Source: Hyphomicrobiaceae bacterium (GTDB taxonomy: Bacteria > Pseudomonadota > Alphaproteobacteria > Rhizobiales > Hyphomicrobiaceae). From it: a DNA stretch of 5,569 nt. Numbering within the stretch: the first letter of the stretch is position 1; each line of letters starts with the position of its first letter. Below the pieces are notes generated by a model. That model was not told the origin of the DNA and made no database searches. It saw only the letters and a list, made by a program, of their open reading frames with translations. The stretch is taken from the NCBI GenBank assembly GCA_025359005.1, contig JANYHP010000520.1, positions 1 through 5,569 on the forward strand, in the 5' to 3' direction. Shown one piece after another: positions 1 to 5,569 of the stretch. The position numbers and the translations under genes are program-made.

Positions 1-877
1 CCGCGTGCCGACGTGCTCCGATAGCGTCGTCGCTGCCGGCATTGCCCGCGTCGTCTGCGCGCTGCCCGATCCCAATCCCGTCGTCGCCGGCCACGGCTTC
101 GCACAGTTGCGCGAAGCGGGCATCGTCATCGATGTCGGCCACTTGGGCGGGCGTGCGCGCTGGGTGACGCTCGGCCATATCCTGCGCCAGACAGAGGGGC
201 GGCCGTTCGTTCAGCTCAAAATGGCGCTCGGCTCGGATGGTCGCATCGCGCGCGGCGCCGGCCAGTCCGGCGGGCACGCAGCACCGGTCTGGGTCACGGG
301 ACCCGAGGCGCGCGCCGACGGTCATCTGCTGCGCGCGGAGGCCGATGCTATTCTCATCGGCGGCATGACGGTGCGCGCCGACGATCCCGACCTCACCTGC
401 CGCTTGCCTGGCCTCGGCCACCGCTCGCCCATTCGCATCGTGCTTTCGCCCAAGCTCGGCCTGCCCGCCGAGACGCGGCTTGTTACCAGCGCGCGTGCGA
501 CGCCGGTGTGGCTCGTCACCGGCGCGCCATCGGCCCGCGCCGATGCCGACCTCAGCGCACGCGGCGTGCAGATCGTGCACGTGCCCGAGGCCCGCACGCC
601 GGGCGGCATGGGCGCGGTGCTGGCCACACTTGCCGTCAAGGGCATCACGCGGCTGCTCGTCGAGGGCGGCCCGCACACCTGGCGGGCCTGCCTGGAGGCG
701 CACGCGGTCGATGAAGTCGTCGTCTATCAGGGACCGGCGCCCGCGCCGCCCGGCGGGCTGGACGTGTTCCCCACCGGCGGCATGGAGGCCTATTTCAGTC
801 TCTTCGGCCTCGCGCCGATCGAGACCAGTTCGCTTGGGGCAGACACCCGCACCCTCTACCGCCGCTCGATCGCGTGA
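1..877 (+). CDS. ribD: Bifunctional riboflavin biosynthesis protein RibD (deaminase/reductase), 5'-truncated by window edge
   Basis: RibD deaminates the pyrimidine intermediate made from GTP and then reduces its ribosyl side chain with NADPH, two consecutive cytosolic steps towards riboflavin. The reading frame is open from base 2, so the true start lies to the left; the GTG at 5 is internal. About 291 residues are visible, against roughly 360-380 for the full family. Residues 1-45 are the end of the cytidine-deaminase-like domain: PTCSD (Cys5) matches the second zinc cysteine of the family's PPCxD motif, followed by AAGIARVV and DPNPVVAGHG. The HAE and first-cysteine motifs are outside the window. 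From about residue 67 the DHFR-like reductase domain begins: FVQLKMALGSDGRIA, VWVTGPEAR (96-104), the TVRADDPDLT substrate/NADPH loop (123-132) and LLVEGGPHT (218-226). It ends with TGA at 875-877. No ribE follows within the window. Family assignment is firm; activity looks intact in the visible part. Confidence 0.95.
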   Translation, partial: RVPTCSDSVVAAGIARVVCALPDPNPVVAGHGFAQLREAGIVIDVGHLGGRARWVTLGHILRQTEGRPFVQLKMALGSDGRIARGAGQSGGHAAPVWVTGPEARADGHLLRAEADAILIGGMTVRADDPDLTCRLPGLGHRSPIRIVLSPKLGLPAETRLVTSARATPVWLVTGAPSARADADLSARGVQIVHVPEARTPGGMGAVLATLAVKGITRLLVEGGPHTWRACLEAHAVDEVVVYQGPAPAPPGGLDVFPTGGMEAYFSLFGLAPIETSSLGADTRTLYRRSIA

Positions 878-883
878 CCAGAC

Positions 884-897
884 CTCGTACCGACGAG
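884..897 (+). terminator. Short hairpin just after ribD, weak terminator candidate
   Basis: CTCGT (884-888) and ACGAG (893-897) form a perfect 5-bp stem around a 4-base loop, 6 bases past the ribD stop codon. The stem is short and no T-run follows, so intrinsic termination would be inefficient. It may be chance or only an RNA 3'-end structure. Confidence 0.2.
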
Positions 898-1010
898 CGT
901 AAACATCAACCTCAACCCCCGACCTCCGTCATGGCCGCACCGCCCACTGTGCCCGCTTGTTGGTCTATCGCGTTGGGCTCGAGATATCGAACGTCTTGGT
1001 GACCGCAAAT

Positions 1011-1036
1011 CAAAAAGCCGCGGCTCACAATCCGCG
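1011..1036 (-). terminator. Possible Rho-independent terminator of the minus-strand operon
   Basis: Read on the minus strand, CGCGG (1036-1032) pairs with CCGCG (1023-1019) around an 8-base loop; two bases later comes a run of five Ts (1016-1012 region). A GC-rich stem followed by a T-run is the intrinsic terminator pattern. It lies about 130 bases downstream of the deacetylase stop, in the gap between converging genes. The stem is only 5 bp, and the 10-base palindrome AGCCGCGGCT (1016-1025) offers a competing fold, so this is tentative. The rest of 878-1169 shows no convincing gene: its short open frames have no ribosome binding site or recognisable protein motif. Confidence 0.35.
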
Positions 1037-1169
1037 CCGCCGACCATCATGCAGTGCACATTCCTTCGTAAGGGCGGCCCTGATCACGTCCTGCACACTT
1101 GCAGACCTCTCGCCGTTGGATGTCGCCGCGCAGGAGCATCTGCACGATTGCTTATCTCGGCGTCGGTCA

Positions 1170-2054
1170 TCACTCGTGCGGAGTGGCAGGTTCGGCGGCT
1201 TGATACCAGTCGGAAATGTCGCTTCCAGCAGCAAAGGAAACCACCGGACTTGCTTGCAGAAGGTCGATCATCGTAACCAGTTCATGCATACGGTGAGGCA
1301 CCGAAATCAGGTGCGGATGGAGTCCAATCGCCAGCACGATCGTGCTCTCCTGACACTCGCTTTCAAACTGCTTCAGCGTAAAGGCAAGCCGTTTGGCCAT
1401 TTCGCCAGTCGCATGCCGTTCGATGGCGTAGACGATGGAGTCGTTGATCTCGATGTTGTAAGGCATCGCCACGAGCGGCCCATGCATTGTCGTCATCCAC
1501 GATGGCCGGTCGTCAACCACCCAATCGCAGACGTAGTCGACCCCTTGCTTCTTGAGCAAGTCCGGCGTGTCGATGGTCTCGCGTAGCCCCGGCGACAGCC
1601 ATCCACGTGGTCGCGTGCCTGTGAACTTGGCGATTTTGTCCATACAGGCCGCGATCAATTGCTCCTCGCCGCTCTCTGCATGGTTTGTTGCCACCTGATG
1701 CATGCCATGACCGATAAACTCCCAACCGGCGTCGCGCATGGCGGCGGCGGCCTGCGGGTACGCATCGATGACGCCAGCATTGAAACTTGTCGAGGCTGGC
1801 AGGTGGCGATCGGAGAACAGCTTCAGGATGCGCGGTAGCCCTGCACGCATGCCGTAGTCGGCCCAAGAGAAGTTCGGCACATCCGGCACAGTCTCGCGCC
1901 CATGCGGTGGCGTGATGATTGTGCGCGGCATAGCGCGATCGAACTGCCAGTGCTCCACATTGACAACGAGATGCACAATGATGCGCTTGCCCCTGTATGG
2001 TGGAAGCGGCGCACGCTCAGAGGAGAGACGATACGGGATGCGCGGATTGGCCAT
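1170..2054 (-). CDS. PuuE-like polysaccharide deacetylase superfamily hydrolase (allantoinase-type)
   Basis: This 294-residue protein has the NodB/polysaccharide deacetylase fold in the form seen in PuuE, the cofactor-independent allantoinase, and its many uncharacterised relatives. Visible landmarks are VNVEHW (31-36) at the place of the metal-binding TFDD motif, YGMRAGLPRIL (67-77), the conserved His116 in FIGHGMHQ (113-120), GWLSPGLRET (151-160), DWVVDDRPS (177-185) and GLHPHLISVPHR (244-255). There is no signal peptide or membrane segment, so it should act in the cytosol, which argues against a cell-wall polysaccharide substrate. It probably hydrolyses a C-N bond of a small imported molecule; the actual substrate is unknown. 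The ATG at 2054 is preceded by GGAGAG at 10 bases' spacing and lies about 24 bases after the ATPase stop, so it is the last gene of the operon. Superfamily assignment is secure. Allantoinase activity is not shown, and many relatives are named simply 'polysaccharide deacetylase'. Confidence 0.88.
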   Translation of the reverse strand: MANPRIPYRLSSERAPLPPYRGKRIIVHLVVNVEHWQFDRAMPRTIITPPHGRETVPDVPNFSWADYGMRAGLPRILKLFSDRHLPASTSFNAGVIDAYPQAAAAMRDAGWEFIGHGMHQVATNHAESGEEQLIAACMDKIAKFTGTRPRGWLSPGLRETIDTPDLLKKQGVDYVCDWVVDDRPSWMTTMHGPLVAMPYNIEINDSIVYAIERHATGEMAKRLAFTLKQFESECQESTIVLAIGLHPHLISVPHRMHELVTMIDLLQASPVVSFAAGSDISDWYQAAEPATPHE

Positions 2055-2064
2055 GACTTCAGAA

Positions 2065-2070
2065 CTCTCC
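2065..2070 (-). promoter_or_regulatory. Ribosome binding site of the PuuE-like gene
   Basis: GGAGAG on the minus strand ends 10 bases before the ATG at 2054 and supports that start. It sits just after the ATPase stop codon, consistent with re-initiation within one mRNA. Confidence 0.55.
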
Positions 2071-2078
2071 GTCAGCGG

Positions 2079-2843
2079 TCAATGGGCACCGTGCGCGCCG
2101 CGCATCTCGGTCATGATCGCCGCTTTGAACTGGATAAAGGCGGGATTGGTCAGATCATCGATGGAACGCGGGCGCGGCAATGTGATCGGTATCTCGCGCG
2201 AGATGCGGCCCGGTCGCGCCGACATGACGCAGACGCGATCGGCCAGCAGAATGGCTTCGTCGATGTCATGCGTCACGAACAAAACCGTCGTCTTAAGCTT
2301 TTGCCAGACATCGAGAAGCAGTTGCTGCATGGACAGCCTGGTCTGCGCATCCAGCGCGCCAAACGGCTCGTCCATCAGCAACGCGCGTGGCTCCATGACG
2401 AGAACGCGCGCAATGCCGACCCGCTGGCGCATGCCGCCTGACAACTGCACCGGAAGCGCTTTTTTGAAGCCCTCAAGCCCGACGATCTTCAAGATCGCCT
2501 CAGCCTTGGGCTCGTAGATCGACCGTGCGACGCCTTGGACCTTGGGGCCAAACACGACATTGTCCCACACCGTTAGCCAGGGCAGCAGCGAGGCCTCCTG
2601 AAACACCACACCGCGATCCGGTCCCGGATTGGAGATCGCGCGGCTATCGAAGCGCACGCTACCGCTCGTCAATTGCTCAAAGCCCGCGAGGATATTGAGC
2701 AAAGTGGACTTGCCGCAACCTGACGGTCCGAGCAGGGCGACGAACTCACCCTCGCCGATGCGAAGATCGACTTCGGCCAGTGCCTGCACGACAGTCTTGC
2801 CACCAAACGTCTTCGATACACCGGCAAACTCGACCGTGCCCAT
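2079..2843 (-). CDS. NitT/TauT-family ABC transporter ATP-binding protein
   Basis: This is the cytosolic ATPase that powers the importer, of the SsuB/TauB/NrtD type. With ATG at 2843 it has 254 residues, normal for the family. All nucleotide-binding motifs are intact: Walker A GPSGCGKST (39-47), Q-loop Gln82 in FQEASLLPW, signature LSGGMRQRVGIAR (134-146), Walker B ALLMDEP (154-160), D-loop ALD and switch His192 in FVTHDIDEA. The QxxLLPW Q-loop and the GMRQRVGIAR signature are typical of nitrate/sulfonate/taurine transporters. The start is uncertain. A GTG at 2852 abuts the permease stop directly but has no ribosome binding site; the ATG at 2843 has a modest purine-rich GTGGAA upstream and is preferred. 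Its partners are the permease immediately upstream and the binding protein before that. The transported substrate cannot be deduced from the ATPase. Confidence 0.95.
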   Translation of the reverse strand: MGTVEFAGVSKTFGGKTVVQALAEVDLRIGEGEFVALLGPSGCGKSTLLNILAGFEQLTSGSVRFDSRAISNPGPDRGVVFQEASLLPWLTVWDNVVFGPKVQGVARSIYEPKAEAILKIVGLEGFKKALPVQLSGGMRQRVGIARVLVMEPRALLMDEPFGALDAQTRLSMQQLLLDVWQKLKTTVLFVTHDIDEAILLADRVCVMSARPGRISREIPITLPRPRSIDDLTNPAFIQFKAAIMTEMRGAHGAH

Positions 2844-2852
2844 GAGTTCCAC

Positions 2853-3761
2853 TTACTGATTGAAGGATTGCAAGCGGTGCCATGTCAGCAGCCAGCCAGA
2901 GAGTGCGACGATCAAGCGATCAGACAGATATCCCAACAGACCGATCGAAACCATGTCAGCAAGCACGATGTCCATACGACCGACATAGTACGCGTCCCAG
3001 AGCACGTAACCCAGCCCGGATTTGACCGCCACCATTTCTGCGACGATCACCGCTGTCCAGCCGATGCCCAGGCCGATGCGCAAGCCGGTAAAGATCGACG
3101 GCATGGCCGCCGGAAGCACCACACGCCACAGCGTCGCGGCCTGCGACGCACCCATCATCTGCGCCGCTCTGATCCAATTCTTGTCAACGGCGCGTGCGCC
3201 CTGCGTCGCATTGATGACGATCGGATAGAACGCACCGAGCGTGATGAGAAAGATCGCTCCGAAATCCCGGATACCGAAGATCGCAATTGAGATCGGCAGC
3301 CATGCTGTGATCGGTACAGGCCTGAGCCATTGGATCGTTGGATCGACAAGCTTTGCAAACAGCCGCGACCAGCCAATGGCAATGCCCAACGGCACACCCG
3401 TTGCGATGGCGACCAGGAACCCCTTAGCGACGCGTTCGGCTGAGAAAATGACGTTTTGCAGCCACGTGCCGACATAGGGGTTGAGCCCGAACGTCGGGGT
3501 CCCGAAGGCCCAGTTGACCCAGGCCGTCCAGACGCGATCCGGCGTCGGCAACGCGCCGCCGAAGATGACGCCATTGGTGCCTGACAATTGCCAGAATGCA
3601 ATCAAGGACACTGGCAAGATGAATGCCAGCAACGACGATGACAGCTGACCGGCCAGCGGCATCCAGGATGCAGCAAACGGAACCGGCGGCGCACCGCTCG
3701 TCGTTGCCGCGTTCGGGTGTTGCGCCGATGTGGCGCGTTGAGGCGTGTCCACTACCGTCAC
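2853..3761 (-). CDS. NitT/TauT-family ABC transporter permease
   Basis: This inner-membrane subunit forms the translocation channel, probably as a homodimer, with the ATPase encoded next. It has 302 residues. After a polar, Ala/Pro-rich tail of about 35 residues come hydrophobic segments near 40-60, 112-131, 148-164, 167-185, 228-247 and 265-292, six in all as expected. The cytoplasmic EAA loop that docks on the ATPase is visible at 199-221 (AAQMMGAS...VVLPAAMP, with Gly204 and Leu-Pro 216-217). RPVPITAWLPI (147-157) and GLRIGLGIGWTAVIVAEM (226-243) are family hallmarks of SsuC/NrtB/TauC proteins. An in-frame stop lies just upstream, so GTG at 3761 is the earliest possible start. GTG at 3752 is an attractive alternative because GGTGA lies 5 bases before it. 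The gene starts 16 bases after the binding-protein stop and its TAA directly abuts the ATPase gene. Confidence 0.94.
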   Translation of the reverse strand: MTVVDTPQRATSAQHPNAATTSGAPPVPFAASWMPLAGQLSSSLLAFILPVSLIAFWQLSGTNGVIFGGALPTPDRVWTAWVNWAFGTPTFGLNPYVGTWLQNVIFSAERVAKGFLVAIATGVPLGIAIGWSRLFAKLVDPTIQWLRPVPITAWLPISIAIFGIRDFGAIFLITLGAFYPIVINATQGARAVDKNWIRAAQMMGASQAATLWRVVLPAAMPSIFTGLRIGLGIGWTAVIVAEMVAVKSGLGYVLWDAYYVGRMDIVLADMVSIGLLGYLSDRLIVALSGWLLTWHRLQSFNQ

Positions 3762-3777
3762 CGTGCCGGATCAAGCC

Positions 3778-4740
3778 TCACGCCTTCATTGCCTTTTCGA
3801 GGTACGAACCATCCCAGAATTTGTCGATTTCACCCGACACATCCTTCGGAATGACCCCGAGATCATTGAAGGCTTTGGCCTGGCGCTTGATCTGCTCAGG
3901 CGTGATGACGGGGCCGAGGTTGATCGTTTCGGCAATCTTGGCCGACACGACCGCATCGAGGCCGGTCAGCTGGGCAATGCCGGCGCCGAACTTGTCCTTG
4001 GACGCGCCCAGCTCTTTCATCTTCGCCACGTAGGCTTTGACGAACGCTTCGATCGCCGGCCGCTTGCTCGCGATCGCGTCTTTGTTGGCAACCAGCATAC
4101 CCAACTCGGCACCGACGGCTTTGGATGTGCTGTAATCCAGGTTCTTGGCGAAGAAACCGTAGCCTTTCATGACCGGGATCGACTCAAAGGGCTCCCAAGT
4201 GACGATGGCATCGACCTCGCCCTTCTCAAGCGCCTGATTGAAGTTTGCGCCGCCGCCTTGAATGTTGATTGCATTGAACGAATTGTAGGGCATATTCTTT
4301 TCGATGAGCGTTGCCGCGAACTGGAACCAAACGGCCGATCCTGGTGCGATCGCGATCTTTTTGCCCTTGATGTCGTCCCAGCTGTCGAACTTGGTGCCAG
4401 TGCGGCCGATGACATACTTAGGGGACGACCCGATGCCCATGATGCCGACCATGCTGGTGGAGCCATTGGCCAGGGAGATGGCGAGATCGGCAGGGCCGAC
4501 CGAGCCGACGTCAAGCGAGCCCGCCAGCAGCGCCGTTCGCGCATCCGCATAGCGCGCGAACTCCACCATTTTGACATCCACGCCCGCCTTCGTGAGATCG
4601 TCCGCTATCAGGATCATCGGCGCAAGATGTGCGACCTTCTGATAGCCGACCGTCAATGTCGTGTTGGCGAACGCGCGTGATGAGAGCCCGACATCCGCCG
4701 TCGCGGCAGCCATCAATCCAAGCAGTGTTCTGCGCTTCAT
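3778..4740 (-). CDS. NitT/TauT-family ABC transporter periplasmic substrate-binding protein
   Basis: This is the periplasmic receptor that captures the ligand for the importer, of the SsuA/TauA/NMT1-like type. It has 320 residues from ATG 4740. The N-terminus MKRRTLLGLMAAATA...SRAFA is a signal peptide with probable cleavage after Ala25; its Arg-Arg pair (3-4) followed by TLL leaves Tat export possible. Mature features include LTVGYQKVAHLAPMIL (29-44), LLAGSLDVGSVGPADLAI (71-88), FDSWDDIKGKKIAIAPGS (118-135) and GEVDAIVTWEPFES (174-187), the usual ligand-pocket and hinge segments of this fold. An ATG at 4779 overlapping the previous stop would add 13 residues before the signal peptide and has no good ribosome binding site, so 4740 is chosen. 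It heads the three transporter genes and follows the CoA-transferase by 38 bases. The ligand is not predictable by eye; anions such as sulfonates, nitrate or small carboxylates are known for the family. Confidence 0.93.
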   Translation of the reverse strand: MKRRTLLGLMAAATADVGLSSRAFANTTLTVGYQKVAHLAPMILIADDLTKAGVDVKMVEFARYADARTALLAGSLDVGSVGPADLAISLANGSTSMVGIMGIGSSPKYVIGRTGTKFDSWDDIKGKKIAIAPGSAVWFQFAATLIEKNMPYNSFNAINIQGGGANFNQALEKGEVDAIVTWEPFESIPVMKGYGFFAKNLDYSTSKAVGAELGMLVANKDAIASKRPAIEAFVKAYVAKMKELGASKDKFGAGIAQLTGLDAVVSAKIAETINLGPVITPEQIKRQAKAFNDLGVIPKDVSGEIDKFWDGSYLEKAMKA

Positions 4741-4744
4741 TTTG

Positions 4745-4756
4745 CACCTGTCCCCC
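4745..4756 (-). promoter_or_regulatory. Ribosome binding site deciding the binding-protein start
   Basis: Minus-strand GGGGGACAGGTG contains two purine-rich cores: AGGTG, 4 bases before the ATG at 4740, and GGGGGA, 10 bases before it. Together they favour 4740 over the upstream ATG at 4779, which has no comparable site. Confidence 0.55.
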
Positions 4757-4778
4757 AGCGAACTCACGCTCGCCGACA

Positions 4779-5569
4779 TTACACGACTTTACTCGATTTC
4801 AAACTGTCGATCTCTGATGCAGAGAATCCGAAAGTGGCTAAAATTTCATCAGTGTGCTCGCCCTTGGCCGGAATAGCGGCAACAATTTTGGCGGGCGTGC
4901 GTGAGAGCACGACGGGTTGTCCAACCAGCGTCACCTTACCTCGGGCGGGGTGCTCGACCGTCTCGGCGATTGCAAGATGACGCACTTGCGGATCTGCAAA
5001 AACCTCATCCATCTTGTAAATCGGGCCGGCCGGCACACCCGCTGCCGCTAGCTCGCGCCGCCATAGGTCTGAAGTCTTGGCTTTGAACAGCGGCTCCAGG
5101 ATGGCCCTGAGTTGCGGCCTGTGCTCGAAACGGAGCGCCATGGTTGCGAATTCTGGCAACGTCGCGAGTGCCGGTGACCCTATGGCTTTGCAGAAGGCCA
5201 ACCATTGTCCTTCACCGCCGACGCCAATGTTGATGAAGCCGTCCGCCGTCGGCAAGACCCCCATGGGCGTTGCATACGGATGGTCGTTGCCCGCCTGCTG
5301 CGGCGCGACACCATCGACAAGATAGCGTGCGGCCTGGAAGTCGCAGACGGCGATTTGTGCCTGCAGCAACGACGTCTGGACCCATTGGCCGCGCCCGGAT
5401 CGCTCCCGGTCGGCCAGTGCGACCAGAATGCCAATGGCAGCATAGAGGCCCGCAGATGTATCCGCGATGGCGGCACCCGCCCGCATCGGTCCTGTGCCAG
5501 GTTCGCCCGTGATCCACATCAGCCCGCCCATGCCCTGGGCGATCTGATCGAAGCCGGCATCTTTGGCTG
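4779..5569 (-). CDS. CaiB/BaiF (class III) CoA-transferase, truncated at its N-terminus by the window edge
   Basis: Members of this family move coenzyme A between carboxylic acids (formyl-CoA:oxalate CoA-transferase, carnitine CoA-transferase and others) through an aspartyl-CoA thioester. The frame stays open to the right edge, so the first 262 visible residues begin inside the gene. The first lines read KDAGFDQIAQGMGGLMWITG, a family hallmark; the ATG at 5531 is internal. Typical length is about 390-400 residues, so some 130 residues, with the first part of the CoA-binding domain, are missing. Asp36 of the visible part, in GAAIADTSAGLYAAIGIL (codon 5462-5460), aligns with the catalytic aspartate (Asp169 of formyl-CoA transferase). 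Further features are GRGQWVQTSLL, YATPMGVLPTADGFINIGVG, and the C-terminal AGVPAGPIYKMDEVFADPQVRHL followed by GQPVVLSRTPA. It is cytosolic. It lies 38 bases upstream of the binding-protein gene, in the same operon, so it probably acts on the imported compound or its breakdown product. The specific acids are unknown. Confidence 0.93.
   Translation of the reverse strand, partial: AKDAGFDQIAQGMGGLMWITGEPGTGPMRAGAAIADTSAGLYAAIGILVALADRERSGRGQWVQTSLLQAQIAVCDFQAARYLVDGVAPQQAGNDHPYATPMGVLPTADGFINIGVGGEGQWLAFCKAIGSPALATLPEFATMALRFEHRPQLRAILEPLFKAKTSDLWRRELAAAGVPAGPIYKMDEVFADPQVRHLAIAETVEHPARGKVTLVGQPVVLSRTPAKIVAAIPAKGEHTDEILATFGFSASEIDSLKSSKVV

Noticed and set aside
322..678. 118-codon minus-strand open frame opposite ribD
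   Set aside because: Antisense shadow of the well-conserved RibD reductase domain; Ser/Arg/Ala-rich composition is typical of such shadows.
970..1000. TCGA-rich short palindromes (CTCGAG, TCGAGATATCGA) in the intergenic gap
   Set aside because: Too short to form a stable stem and not arranged as paired operator half-sites.
1025..1234. 69-codon minus-strand open frame overlapping the deacetylase 3' end
   Set aside because: It overlaps the real gene in another frame, has no ribosome binding site, and its Arg/Cys/Ser-rich translation resembles no family I know.
957..1586. 209-codon plus-strand open frame across the gap and the end of the PuuE-like gene
   Set aside because: About two thirds of it is antisense to the conserved PuuE-like protein; no ribosome binding site or recognisable motif supports it.
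4066..4080. GCGATCGC-containing palindromes (also GATCGCGATC near 4346) resembling cyanobacterial HIP1
   Set aside because: They lie inside codons of the binding protein, are few and unevenly spaced, and are expected by chance in GC-rich DNA.
3745..4680. 311-codon open frame on the plus strand opposite the binding-protein gene
   Set aside because: It is a shadow of a GC-rich gene: the minus-strand protein has a clear signal peptide and family motifs, while this translation is Asp/Arg/His-rich with no recognisable domain.
1..5569. CRISPR array, tRNA/rRNA genes, transposase or IS ends
   Set aside because: I saw no spaced direct repeats, no cloverleaf-type sequence and no transposase motif anywhere in the window.

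Overview
The window is dense, GC-rich bacterial DNA. Protein-level resemblance (RibD style, NitT/TauT ABC components, CaiB/BaiF CoA-transferase) suggests an alphaproteobacterium, probably Hyphomicrobiales (Bradyrhizobium/Xanthobacteraceae-like). This is an inference from sequence style, not a search result.

Layout: (1) Bases 1-877, plus strand, hold the 3' part of ribD, the bifunctional riboflavin deaminase/reductase. The window opens inside its deaminase zinc site. (2) Bases 878-1169 are a 292-base non-coding gap between converging genes. I find no gene in it, only two short hairpins; one of them, followed by a T-run on the minus strand, may end the operon described next. (3) Bases 1170-5569, minus strand, form one tightly packed operon. 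In transcription order it reads: a CaiB/BaiF (class III) CoA-transferase cut by the right edge, a periplasmic NitT/TauT-type substrate-binding protein, its inner-membrane permease, its ATPase, and a PuuE-like member of the polysaccharide deacetylase superfamily. Gaps between genes are 38, 16, 0-9 and about 24 bases, so co-transcription is very likely. No internal promoter is evident.

How the genes may work together: the binding protein, permease and ATPase make a complete importer of the family that takes up nitrate, sulfonates, taurine, pyrimidine precursors and similar small solutes. The PuuE-like enzyme lacks the usual metal-binding TFDD motif and resembles cofactor-independent allantoinase-type hydrolases, so it more likely cleaves a C-N bond in a small molecule than a polysaccharide. 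The CoA-transferase would activate a carboxylic acid. Together they suggest import of a small N-containing compound, hydrolysis to a carboxylate, and activation to a CoA thioester. The substrate cannot be read from the sequence, and this combination is the most interesting content here.

ribD is noticeably richer in GC than the operon (40-48 GC per 60 bases in four blocks I counted, against 25-39 in five operon blocks), and the usual riboflavin neighbour ribE does not follow ribD. The operon may therefore be an accessory insertion next to a core gene.
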